Shown piece by piece: positions 23,548 to 34,053 of a stretch of DNA of 64,000 nucleotides. The DNA lies in assembly GCA_006503535.1 (NCBI GenBank), contig QYRS01000002.1:3224001-3288000 (forward strand). Reading direction: 5' to 3'. The translations under genes and the position numbers were made by a program. Numbering within the stretch: position 1 is the first letter of the stretch; each line of letters starts with the position of its first letter. The notes under the pieces are model-generated. The model was given only the letters and a program-made list of their open reading frames with translations. It made no database searches and was not told the origin of the DNA. This DNA comes from Arthrinium phaeospermum. Taxonomy: Eukaryota > Ascomycota > Sordariomycetes > Amphisphaeriales > Apiosporaceae.

Positions 23548-24273
23548 GGACCAAAACCAGGGCAACGCGGTGCTAGATTGGGCGGACTGCACTGTACGAT
23601 CGCGGGGCCGCCTATTCCTCTGCAATTCGACTTATACGGGTTCTAATAGAACTTCAAGTAGAAAATGCCAGATTATCAGATTCGTACTTCGTAGTGCTAT
23701 GCGTGCCGCGTTCTGGATTCCGCGTTTTGCGCCGTGCCGAGCGCGTTCGAGTTGGTACAAGGTCGGCTCGAGAGCTGGCGGGTTACGAGGAACAAGTTTG
23801 ATCAATCAATGTAAAGAAGCCCAAGTAAACAATAGACCGTGCTGTCGGCCAGGCCCCACCGGAACAAGCCGCCGCACGTCTAGGTCCCAGCCGTTCAGTA
23901 CCACATTATGTATCCTATCAAGTTACGCTCCAGTTCTCAATCAAATGGATCAATCTAGGACATGATCATTCCACACTTTACCATCGCTAGCCGTCTTGGT
24001 GGCGTCACCTCTTTTTTTACCTGATTAACTGAACAAGTGAGGTACCTATCTACATATCCCCTCTTCGCCACGGATCAACTCATGATTGGTCTCTTTCAAC
24101 AAATCCCATATGGTTTAAGGAAAAGCCCATGTGTTCTAGCTACAGCAACTCGTCTCGAACTTGCCCGATTACCCATCCGGCAGTGTAGAACATATTTGCT
24201 TTTTCTCCTCGCCTTCATCCTCGTCGCATTGCACCAGCAAATGCTTACCGGTTGGCTCAATAACGCCGTCAGC
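23548..24273. promoter_or_regulatory. Divergent promoter region between CSM1 and MSP1
   Basis: About 725 bp separate divergent start codons. The frame upstream of MSP1 is open back to 24037, so in-frame ATGs upstream (for example 24241) are possible alternative starts. No specific operator was identified. Confidence 0.4.
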
Positions 24274-25718
24274 ATGGGCGACCGAAGGCGCGGCGGTTCC
24301 GATTACTTTTGGGATGTCACCTTGTTGCTGGGCTTGGTAAGAAACACCGAGTCGCATGGGCTGCGCAATTGAAATGCGATCGTATGCTAACCGAGTGTCC
24401 TTGCTATGCGATAGACTGGGCTTACCTGGTGGGTTACCAGAAACCTCGTTTCGAGCCTACAGTCGACGCTCGCGGACCCGGAAAAAGAGAAGCACGAACA
24501 AGCTAGGATCAAAGCCAAGGCCAATCTACAACGGTTACAGAAGTCGCGGGAACACGATGGCACAGACGGAGACGAATCGGCAAGCAGTTCCCGCAAGGGA
24601 CCCCACGTAGAAGACCTCCAGCTCAATGAATACGAAAACCTCGTGGCCATGGAAGTGGTGGCGCCGGAAGACATCTCGGTTGGGTTCGACGGTAGGTGTA
24701 CTCAGGCTGCCGTCACCAATACCAGTCTGCTGACCTGATACTAGACATCGGCGGTTTGGAAGACATCATCGAGGAGGTGAAAGAATCAGTCATATACCCG
24801 CTAACCATGCCTCATCTGTACTCGCACGCAGCGCCACTGTTATCAGCACCCTCAGGTGTTCTTCTTTATGGACCCCCCGGCTGCGGAAAGACAATGCTGG
24901 CCAAAGCCGTTGCCCACGAAAGCGGTGCTTCCTTCATCAACCTACATATCTCTACCCTGACTGAGAAATGGTACGGAGACTCGAATAAGCTTGTCCGGGC
25001 TGTCTTCTCTCTTGCGCGTAAACTTCAGCCGGCCATCATCTTCATTGATGAGATCGATGCCGTCTTGGGTACTCGTAGAAGTGGTGAGCACGAAGCCAGT
25101 GGCATGGTGAAAGCCGAGTAGGTCAGGCAGAATCATATTTCCTGAATACATACTAATGCAAACGCCAGGTTCATGACTCTTTGGGATGGCCTGACTTCAG
25201 CAAACACTCGCGGTGTGCCCGCAAGGATCTGTGTGTTGGGTGCGACCAACCGCATTCACGACATTGACGAAGCTATTCTGCGAAGAATGCCCAAGAAATT
25301 CCCAGTCTCTCTACCAGATAAGAGCCAACGGTTACGGATACTTCAGCTGGTACTGAAGGACACGAAGACCGACAGTGACCAATTCAGCATCGACTACATC
25401 GCACGGGTTACGGCAGGAATGTCTGGCAGCGACATCAAAGAGGCTTGCAGGGACGCTGCCATGGTTCCCGTGCGAGAGTTCATACGCGAGCACAAGGCCA
25501 GTGGCAATGCCATGTCGAGCATTGATCCCACTAAAGTTCGAGGCCTGAGGACAGAGGACTTCTTTGGTCGGAAAGGAGGCGGCCAAATACTACAGCAAAA
25601 TCACAACCAAGCAAAGTCGTACAGCGATGAGTATGAGGATGTTGATGACGACGATGACGAGCCGAACATAGTGTTACCTGGTAGCGGCAAGAGGGCTGAA
25701 ACAGAATCATCTGCATAA
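24274..25718 (+). CDS. MSP1: Msp1/ATAD1-type mitochondrial outer-membrane AAA ATPase
   Basis: Four exons, 24274-24336, 24415-24691, 24745-25117 and 25169-25718, give 420 aa. The N-terminal membrane anchor crosses the first intron ([12 protein letters not shown], then [11 protein letters not shown]). A charged linker helix ([19 protein letters not shown]) follows, then one AAA domain: Walker A GPPGCGKT at about residue 156, pore-loop region KWYGDSNK, Walker B IIFIDEID, sensor 1 LGATNR and Arg finger region LRRMPKKF. Msp1 extracts mislocalised tail-anchored proteins from mitochondria and peroxisomes. The C-terminus ends in an acidic tail ([10 protein letters not shown]), longer than in yeast. 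The first ATG consistent with the family is 24274, but the frame is open further upstream. Confidence 0.93.
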
Positions 25719-27225
25719 GTTATGTACACGTATATATTGGTAGGTAGGCTTGCCAAATAGGGGTGCGAGAGATTGCCCTCTTTCTCTCGCGGTGGCGTGC
25801 GTAATCCAGCCTCTGCATAGGGTGCTCAATGACGCAGGCTGTACTCCGAATCGCATTGCTCAATCATATGGGATATTTCGGAATGCGGCGTATTGCCATT
25901 CATCGAACCACCTTCGCTCTGTCTCGCTTGCGAGCGACCTCGATGTCCAATTAAGGAGTGGGAAAGAGCCAGAAGTTCGGCATGGTCCATTTGCAGTGGC
26001 ACGGGTTTCTGGAAATCCTAGGTTTAGGTTCTGCATATTTTGCAGTCCTGGTGGCCGTTTGGTTCTATCACAGATCGCACATGTTCCATCCTTCGGGGAG
26101 AATTTCCACTTGCAAAGATGGCCAAGATGCATTTACTACTAGGTAGAAGTAGGTGACACGCCAAGCAATGCTAGCTGCGTTGATGTAGCCTTTGCGTACC
26201 CATTCCCAAGTCCAGGCAGGCGACACAGAGTCATCACGGGTTTCAACGCAGTTCGCAGGATATAGCCAAACACTTCAGGTAGAAGTAGGTAATAACAGGC
26301 CAAGGGTGAACCTTCATCAATTGAATTTATCGACAGGGGTCGTTCTTCAAGGGCCGCCAGGCTAGGTACAAGACAAGGGATTCGACCCTCCTCTACTCCA
26401 GCTTATGCCGTCGTCACTACTTTTGAGCCCCGCCATGATATTACTTTATGCTGCTTGCTGTCTGGTTGAGGCTTTTCCAGATGGGGCTGCTCAGAGGCTG
26501 ACAGCTGAGGTTCTATCCAGCGCGCCAGTCACCGACCGTATAGTCGACGTTCCATTGATGGATCATTCAACAGTGACCATGGAAATTTTATAGCCCTCAA
26601 CTCTTGGCTAGAGTTACCTGACTCCATCACGCATCCATCAACTGTCGCAATGTACCAGCTACTAGTACTACTACCTACCTATTCAACCCATTTGCTCTCC
26701 ACTTTAAGGCTCGGAACGGGGCCAGATAAGCTGGGAGCTCTGTCGTGCTGAGGTACGCGAGAGGTGCAGTTCAGACCAGGCCAGGTCCAGAAGTCCAGAG
26801 GTCCAGAGGTCCAGAGGTCCCCAAGCCCAAGGTCCCTGCTATTCTTACGTCGGTCGTTCCCTGCTCCATCTAGTAACTCCAGTTTGGCCCATCCATACCT
26901 ACCGTACTTACGTCCCGCGCTGCGTCTGCCTGTCTGCCTTCTGCCCTTGGGATGCAGTAATCCTCCCTCAGAAGCTTAACCACCTCCAGCCTGACATTGG
27001 CCTTCTACAACATTCTATTTCCTAGGGGAGATAAGCATCTTCTTTTGTCAGCCGAATCGCCAGGGAACCGGAACCTTGGGTGGCACTAAGAGTTTGCAAA
27101 TCCGAGCTTGGTCTGCCGCTTGTTTCTGTTTCGTACTTCATCATCCATCCTGCTTCCGACGTCACAAGCCCAGCTTTGGATTTGATTCACAAAAACCGCC
27201 CTGACACATTCTTGTCACCGCCAAA
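25719..27225. other. Intergenic 1.5 kb between MSP1 and DDI1
   Basis: MSP1 3' flank and DDI1 promoter, with a short 8-bp tandem repeat listed separately. No gene recognised. Confidence 0.4.
26785..26820. repeat. 8-bp tandem repeat (GTCCAGAG, about 4.5 copies)
   Basis: Units start at 26785, 26793, 26801 and 26809, with a partial fifth. The first unit differs by one base. Confidence 0.8.
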
Positions 27226-28745
27226 ATGTAAGCGCTACCTGCCGAGGCACCTCCTTAGGCTCTGCCTGCTAACGACTTTCTTTTTCTCGACAGGCGTATC
27301 ACGTTAAACGTCAACAACCCCGAAGTCGAAGACGCCGAGTTGCGCTTGTTGACTCTCGATGTCTTCCCCGACATGACCCTCGGCGCATTGCGCAGCTCCA
27401 TCGAGGCCGAGGGCATCCCGGCGCCGTCGCAACACATCTACCACAACGGCCAGCTGATAACAGACGCCTCCAAGACCCTTCAGGAGCTACAGATCTCGGA
27501 CGGCGACATGCTTGCGCTACACGTTCGTGACATGCGGGGTAATACCGGTGTCGCTCAACCTCCTCCGCCCCAGCAGCAGCCGCAACAGCAACAGCAGCAG
27601 CAACGACAGCAGCAACAGGGCTCCGGCGCCGCCGCACAGCAGGACCCAGAGCTGGTCCGCCTGCAATTTCTGGGCGACCCTCGCCTCACTGCTGAGCTCC
27701 GGCGACGAAACCCCCAGATTGCCGATGCTCTGAACGACCCTCAACGATTCGCCCAGCTCATGCGACAAGGCAACGACAGCCAGGAGGACGAGAGACGCCA
27801 GAGAATGCGTGAAATCGAGCAGCTGAACAGGGATGAGTTCAACCCGGATGCGCAAGCTCGCATCGAGGAGATGATCCGGCAGCAGAACGTGATGGAGAAC
27901 CTACAAAATGCCATGGAGTACAATCCCGAATGTAAATCGCCCGCCCCCTTCCTTCGCAACAGGACTCACTTGCTAATTCTTGGACAGCTTTCGGTGTACA
28001 CCTGCTCTATATCGATGTCAAAGTCAACGGCACAAGGTCAAGGCTGGTCGACTCCGGCGCCCAGGCAACATGTCCTTCATGTGCCGAAGCCTGCAATATT
28101 ATGCATCTTGTCGATCGCCGTTTTGCCGGTATGCTCGTGGTGTAGGCACAGCTAACATTATTGGTCGGGTGCATTACACGATGCTGCAACTTGGCTCGGT
28201 ATCTCCCCGCCGCCTTTACCGTCATGGAGGGCAAGTCGGTTGATCTCTTGCTGGGTCTGGATATTCTCAAGGGTCACCAGGCGACCATCGACTTGTCGCG
28301 CAACAAGCTGATCATCCAGGGCGAGGAGTCGAATTTTTGGGCGAGTCGGACATTCCCGGGAGACGGAAGCCGCAATGAATGAGGAACCCACAGTCCAAGG
28401 CCCGGGGGGCACTACGATAGGCGCTCGTTCTGGCGCAGTCACTGCCCCATCCGCGCCAGGCGCTGGTGCAGCGGCTCCACTGCGTCTTCGAGCACATCGG
28501 CATAACCGCAGCTGCGCCTACACCTCCTGCCGGTCATTCGGCCTCCGGATCAACGCCCACACCCAGCTCGCAAGCTCCAGGCTCGGCCGTGCCAGTGCCC
28601 AATCCCAGCGCCAACCCCAGCAGTTCCCCGAGGAGAAAATCGAGAAGCTGCAGGCGCTTGGCGTTGACAGACAGGCTGCCATTAATGCTCTCGAGGCCTG
28701 ATGGAACGTCGAGTACGCCGCTGGCCTGCTGTCCAGAACATGTAA
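27226..28745 (+). CDS. DDI1: Ddi1 ubiquitin-receptor aspartic protease, frame-disrupted
   Basis: The start codon is split by an intron: AT at 27226-27227, then G at 27294. Exon 2 (27294-27931) encodes a ubiquitin-like domain ([11 protein letters not shown] to [10 protein letters not shown]), a Gln-rich linker and a helical region. Exon 3 starts at 27988 and holds the retropepsin-like domain (VDSGAQAT, catalytic Asp), [26 protein letters not shown] and [12 protein letters not shown]-like end follows ([26 protein letters not shown]). Exon 3 cannot be read in one frame. Apparent losses of 1-2 nt occur near 28030, 28045, 28132, 28202, 28328 and 28358, with more near 28490, 28625, 28698, 28707 and 28731. 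If restored it would end at the TAA at 28743-28745. In the frame as given, a TAG stops it at 28143. Ddi1 shuttles ubiquitinated proteins and cleaves some substrates. Confidence 0.85.
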
Positions 28746-29199
28746 ACCCTTTCCTTTTGCATAAGATTACGTTGGCAAGCCTAAGTGTTTCCGCTCGGTG
28801 GAGTTTGGCACAGGAACTCGGTGGGGACGGACGGACATCGCATAGCGTTGAGAATTCGGGAACAAACAGGTTAATAACATGCATTTGCGCGTCGTATAAT
28901 ATGGGGTTGTGTACCAGAGGAGCCCTTTGGTTCAGTTACGGGTGTCATAGAAAATGCGGTCGGGGGCGAAAAGAGCCGAACGAGCAAGCAAGTAACACGT
29001 GTTCCACACGTTCATTTTGATGGGATCATCTCGAGGAAGACTTTGTGTGATTAGAGGTTTTTGGTTTTGTTTTGTCGCCTCAGGAGGCTGTTGGTATGTG
29101 TAGACCTATGTGACTTTCTGCCGACGCTAGGAGGTACCCGAGGGCAGAAAGGGGTTGGGAGATATGAAAAGAAAGGAAATAGTAACCCATCAGTCAGAC
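28746..29199. other. Convergent intergenic region between DDI1 and RRP8
   Basis: 3' flanks only; no RNA or repeat recognised. Confidence 0.35.
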
Positions 29200-30722
29200 C
29201 TATCTAAGTTTGTACACGCAGGGCTTGAGAATCTTGTTTTCGTCCACCTGGTCGTCCTCTTCCTTCTTTGCGGCCGGCCTTGCCCCTCCTCTTGTTGGGC
29301 CCGGCCCGGCCGCCCTGCTCCCGCGACGACGTTCTTACCGACCGTTGGCTGCGCGCCCTTGATGAAATGCATCTTGACGAACATCTTGTACTCAGGTCGA
29401 CGGCGTCGCTGCCCTCGCCCTGCAGGACGAAGCCGCGCTTCTGCAGCGCGGCGACGAAGGCCGAGACGTCCGTCTCCTGTCGCCGGGTCGTCCATGCCGT
29501 CGACCTCGACGGCGAGCTCGGCGTTGCGGGCCATCTCCAGCTCAGCTTGCGCCTCGGCCTTGGCCTCCTTGCTGAGCTTGCCCTTGGGCGGCAGCGCCGT
29601 CTTCTGGCGTTGCCGACTGATCTCGGCGATCCAGAGCTCGCCCTTCCAGTGCAGCACACGGTAGGCCTCGTCGATGAAGTCGAGCCAGTTGGTGCCCATG
29701 AGCGCCAGGCAGAAGATGGCCACGTTGACGCTGCCGTTGTGGAGCGGTAGGTTCGCAATGTCGGCGCGCGTCACGTGGGGCTCGGGCTTTGCAAGTCGTA
29801 GCTCAGCACCTCGACGCGCAGCTTCTTCTTCTCGGCTTGCAGGTTTTCCGCGAGCTTTCCGTCGCCGCAACCCAGGTCGGCAATGGTGCAGGTGCCGTTA
29901 GTGCGCAGTAGCTGGTGCCCGGCCCTCGCCTTGCCCCGGGTGGGTTGGCCTCTGCGGATGATGTCGGCGACGTAGCCGTCGACGGGGTTTTTCGGGCCAG
30001 ACGTTAACTTGTCTCCGGAAGCCCTCATGATACTCCTGGAACATCGGGCGACTCTTCGAACAGATGGAAAGCCTCCTCAGACGGCTTCGTGTAGAGTGTC
30101 TCGTTAAGATGGCGGAACCGCGCCGAGATTAGCTTCTCTCGCTGGACGCTTGCAGAGGCGTGAGCTTAGGGGCGGCTTGCGCCGGGGCAGCCACTGCTTC
30201 TGCTTAGGTGATTTTGTCGGGGCTTCCTTGGCTTGCGCGTCGGGCTCTCCGTCGTCCGCGGCGGTTTTCTGCATCCTGCTGGGGCTTTGCGGCCTTCTTG
30301 GCCTTCTTCTTCTCCTTCCTACTGAGTTTCGATGAAGGTGCTTCCGCGGGTGTTTCACCGTTCTCTGCATCCCTCACTACAGCTGCCTCGGTCCTTATCC
30401 TTCTCAGTGCCGGAAGCGGCGGGCTCTTGCTTGCCCTTCGGGACCGAGCCAAAGCCGGTGGCAGGGACCTTGGCCTTCTTCTTCTTCGGCTTGCCCTCAA
30501 TCACTTGCTCATAAAGATCTGCAAGATTGGCCGCGGTGACATTGCCTCCTGGGCCACCCGGGCCAGACGAGGGCCTCTTTTTTTTTGTCAGTCTTGTTGT
30601 CCTTGGCTGCTTCCGGCTTCTCATTGATTCCTTGTTGGCCGCAGGTCCCTTATTGGAGGAGGAGCTATGGACTCTGCCTTGAGCTTGGCGGCGGACACCG
30701 ACCAGCCTGGAACGGCAAACAT
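29200..30722 (-). CDS. RRP8: Rrp8 25S rRNA m1A methyltransferase, frame-disrupted
   Basis: The start at 30722 gives MFAVPGWSVSAAKLK, the conserved Rrp8 N-terminus. Fragments in all three frames then follow family order: NVTAANLADLYEQVIEG; Lys-rich linker; LTPLQAS near 30155; RFRHLNETLYTKPSEEA near 30090; the SAM loop CTIADLGCGDGKLAENL near 29870; VTRADIANLPL; IFCLALMGTNWLDFIDEA; WKGELWIAE; FVAALQKRGF; KMFVKMHFIKG; and the C-terminus ENKILKPCVYKLR with stop at 29200-29202. At least eight frame changes are needed, mostly consistent with missing single bases (for example one C in the run before HVTRAD). The total of 1523 nt is close to a 510-residue protein without introns. Rrp8 is nucleolar and makes m1A in 25S rRNA in yeast. 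Frame conservation between breaks argues for sequence error. Confidence 0.8.
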
Positions 30723-31441
30723 CTTAGGTTTTATATCGGTGGTTTTCCTCCGGTGACCTACTAGAATTCCAGAGATTGGGGGAAACTTTGAGGCGAAAAG
30801 AAACGGGGCAAAATGGAAATAGAAGTTTGTATGAGATTACCAGTGAGTTGCTCCCTTTGGCAATTGCATAGACTCGGAAAAGGCCAGTCCAATGGTGATG
30901 AAGTTCAATGACTGCGGATATCAATCTGCTGGGTTCGAAAATTTTAGGATTTACTTTTCGGTCGGCAGGTACTCCTATTGTATGAGATTACCAGTGAGTT
31001 GCTCCCTTTGGCAATTGCATAGACTCGGAAAAGGCCAGTCCAATGGTGATGAAGTTCAATGACTGCGGATATCAATCTGCTGGGTTCGAAAATTTTAGGA
31101 TTTACTTTTCGGTCGGCAGGTACCTCCTAGGGCGGTCCATAATGGATGCAGCAGACAGGGATTGCGCCGGAGAGTTAGTTCGCTGCAGGCTGTTGACCAA
31201 TCAGTCAATTAGGTGGGGCAGGTCGATTCTGGGGGTTTAGTGGTTCATTGATCACTAATACAAGTGATAGCGAACTGAACCTCTATTTCTCTCTAACAAC
31301 CCCCAAATCAGCAAATCCATGGCCAGACCTACCGACATATGCTCGGTTTTTTTTCTTTTTATTTATTCTTTTCTTTTTTTAAAGGGCATCATCTAATCTA
31401 CTGCTATCAACGTAGTGTTGCCCCTCCCCCTTACCACTGCA
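30723..31441. other. Intergenic: RRP8 promoter side, containing a tandem duplication
   Basis: The main content is the 146-bp direct duplication listed separately. Further on is a T-rich stretch at about 31350-31380. No coding exon recognised. Confidence 0.5.
30827..31123. repeat. Perfect 146-bp tandem direct duplication
   Basis: Copy 1 is 30827-30972 and copy 2 is 30978-31123, identical by eye over the whole length and separated by 5 nt. Just after the copies the sequences differ slightly (TCCTATTG against CTCCTAGG). It could be a recent duplication or an assembly join. Confidence 0.9.
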
Positions 31442-34053
31442 CTACGCATCAGCAAGTTTGCCGAATCCCCTCTTTGCCGCGATCTCTTTCTTCACTTGCT
31501 CATCATATTCTGTAGGTGCTCGGCATGGGCTCTGATCTTGTTAAACTGAAAGGGCCAGTTCACATTGTATAGGAATGGTCTGAGATCATGTCGATTATCG
31601 TCAGGGTCTATGGTGCAGGTTAGTGGCTGCTCAGCTATAATTACCGGAAAGAAAACGTACTGTATGCCGACATGTGAACCGACGGCGTGATGATTGTAGC
31701 CTTGTGACGATTGATTGCGTACTGGGAGGACAAGTTAGCATTTTATTTGTTCGTGATATTAAAGATAGTTCCCGCGATCTAATAGATAACTATGTGACGT
31801 ACTAGAATTAAGAAGTTAGCATTGTTTCTAGATTATCGTATAATCAACGTTTAAACTTACCATTTCTGAAGAAGCGCATGACCTTCTCCGCGATCTGATG
31901 AGGCGTCAAATCGCGATGTTTCCAGAGACCGAGCAAGTGAAGATAGCAGGACCAAGGACCGAGTTTCTCTACTTTTCGCAAGATCCCAAAAGTAGACAAT
32001 TCGGTGTACGTAAGGCCCATTTCGCTCTCAGACTCGTCATCTTGGACACCGGCAGACAACGGGAGCAGCTCCGCACTTGGGGTTGCGGTAAGGAGTTCCT
32101 CCAAGATCGGCAGGTCCCAGGTTTTCATCGCCCATCTCAGGAAGAGTTTCGCGTCGTTCTTTGAGATCGAGCCCAGGGGGGCCAGGTCTCCGGAAGACGC
32201 ATCGTATTTTGTGTAGTATCCCCGCAAGTTCTCATCCACGTTACCACTGGCGAGAACCAGGAGAGGAGAGCCAGCCCTGGGGGACTGGGAAGCCGTGGTG
32301 ACAAGCTGTGCTAACATGTATTGCGTTGTCATCCGCGACCGTGCTTGGATGTTTTGGAGTGCGAGGTTCTCAGAGTGCGTGCCTCCCTCGACCGTGTACT
32401 TTGGGGTAAAGCGTAGTGCCTCGTTAATTATAGCCATGCTGGCTTGAACTGCCTGGTCGATAGGGACTGAGGTGGCGCGCCCCTATCTTCTCCGCGAGCC
32501 TTTGCGCCCGAGAACTTGTCTCTTTGGAAGAATTGACGGTCGACGTATAGCAGGTGGTTAGCAAGAGCCCCACAATCTCTTCCGGCGTCTTCGGAACCAG
32601 CGTCTCCATGCCAGTGACCCGTCTTAGATCGGCCAGTGTTGTCTTTGAACCGGCTTCGATGGAACTGAGCACGACTTTGGCCATGCCGTAGACGAAGAGG
32701 GCTACTGTAGAGCTGTCCAAGCCACCGGAAAGACTTAGGAAGAAGCCCGGAGAAGATGTCCGGGCAAGATACTGCCAAAGATACACAGAAGTACTCATCC
32801 ATATCTCGGACATGGGGTCGAGGATACGAAGCTCCCTTTCTGTCGAAATTTGGAGAGTCTTAGACAGGAATATATCATCAGCCGAACGTGATAACCGGAT
32901 ATCCCACTCTACTCTGGTATACTCTGCCTGCTGCGCAGCTTGAACATTTCTCGAGATACTACTTCGGTAACTCCTAATCTCTTCGAGGTCTATGGTGGCT
33001 GTTATAACTTCGAATGGCTCAAGAGAGAATTGGGCTCCCTGCTCGAGGGTTTTTCCATTTAACTGAGATAAATTAGCGGAATGAGATATCAAGATTTCCG
33101 GTTAAGAGCCTACCAGAACCATGCTAGAACCGTCGAACAGAACTCGGGCATCTCCATCTACCCCGGAAAAGTTGCAGTACAGATACAATCCTCCTGTTTT
33201 TCTTGTTGAATTTGCAATGAGATCAAGCCGTCTTCTAAGTTTGCGAAGCTCAGCGTGCGAGGCTGATGACTGTCCACTATGTCAGCAGCATGATTTCGTG
33301 TCCCGTTGGGGACCGAACAGCCAATACCCAATAAAGGGGGAAACACAGCAACGTACATTCAAAATTATCTCGCACCCATTCAAGCAGAGGGTCGTCGATG
33401 GGTTCTGAGGCGTGAACATTTCTTCACATGACTCACATCCTATGGACGTGTCTTTCGTAGAAAGGATGGCATCACCGATAGGAACTGTGTGTTGCCCGGT
33501 GACTTTCTAGACTACCTCTTCCAGATAGTATGTTTCCGTCTGCAGGGGCTTGGCCCAGGCAGTGAAATGCCTAGCCTCACGGTATAGACCATCGTTTGCC
33601 AGTGACATCTTGGGGCGAATGAACAGTACTCGCTTGTAGGTGCAAAGAACGCGACAATTGTAACGAACATTGCGATGCCGACATCCCATCCCCAAATCGA
33701 TGAGCATGTCTTTGCAAACCTCATCGCTGATGATATTGGCAAGCACCTCCCAAGAGTGAGCGAAAGTATCCCCTTCTGTATCGACAGTTAGCTTTCAGTC
33801 ACTCATTATTTCTATGGAAACATCGAACTTGCCAAGATGGTCTAGGGCCCCATAGCCAGGAATTTCGAGCTGCAACCTGGTTATTAATTTTACCGGAAGA
33901 TGGTTAACAATCTATACGTACTTCTGGCCCAGTCCTTACTGTTGCGCCTTTGTCCTTCGCGACCCTGATAGATTCAAGAATCCTATCTTGGTTGCCTTGG
34001 AAATCGAGGGGCACACTTGTCAGAGTGGCTGCGGCCACCGTGAGGAACGACAT
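31442..34053 (-). CDS. Glutamine-dependent NAD+ synthetase (NadE/Qns1 family), divergent and frame-disrupted
   Basis: Seven exons: 33922-34053, 33833-33869, 33357-33775, 33114-33269, about 31862-33062, 31661-31721 and 31442-31607, giving about 724 aa if restored, the family length. The N-terminal nitrilase-type glutaminase domain has TGPE followed by LEIPGYGALD, FIRPKMSLANDG (Lys) and GCESCEEMFTPQNP (Cys). The C-terminal synthetase has the ATP loop LSGGLDSST, then GGTHSENLALQNIQARSR, SGNVDENLRGYYTKYD and DNRHDLRPFLYNVNWPF. It makes NAD+ from deamido-NAD+ and glutamine. Breaks: in-frame TAG at 33507-33509 (after YYLEEVV), a frameshift near 32468, a misphased donor at 31861, and a missing base near 31509, before the conserved KRGFGKLADA end. 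The N-terminus lacks the usual SLNQW motif, so this may be a second paralogue. Intron 2 starts with GC. Confidence 0.85.

Noticed and set aside
24037..24273. N-terminal extension of MSP1 from the upstream open frame
   Set aside because: It would add a second hydrophobic segment before the known single anchor; the 24274 start fits the family better, though it is not proven.
27988..34053. Repeat-induced point mutation as the cause of the broken genes
   Set aside because: The defects are mainly deletions, not C-to-T changes, and base composition is not shifted to AT. Only the TAG at 33507 would fit.
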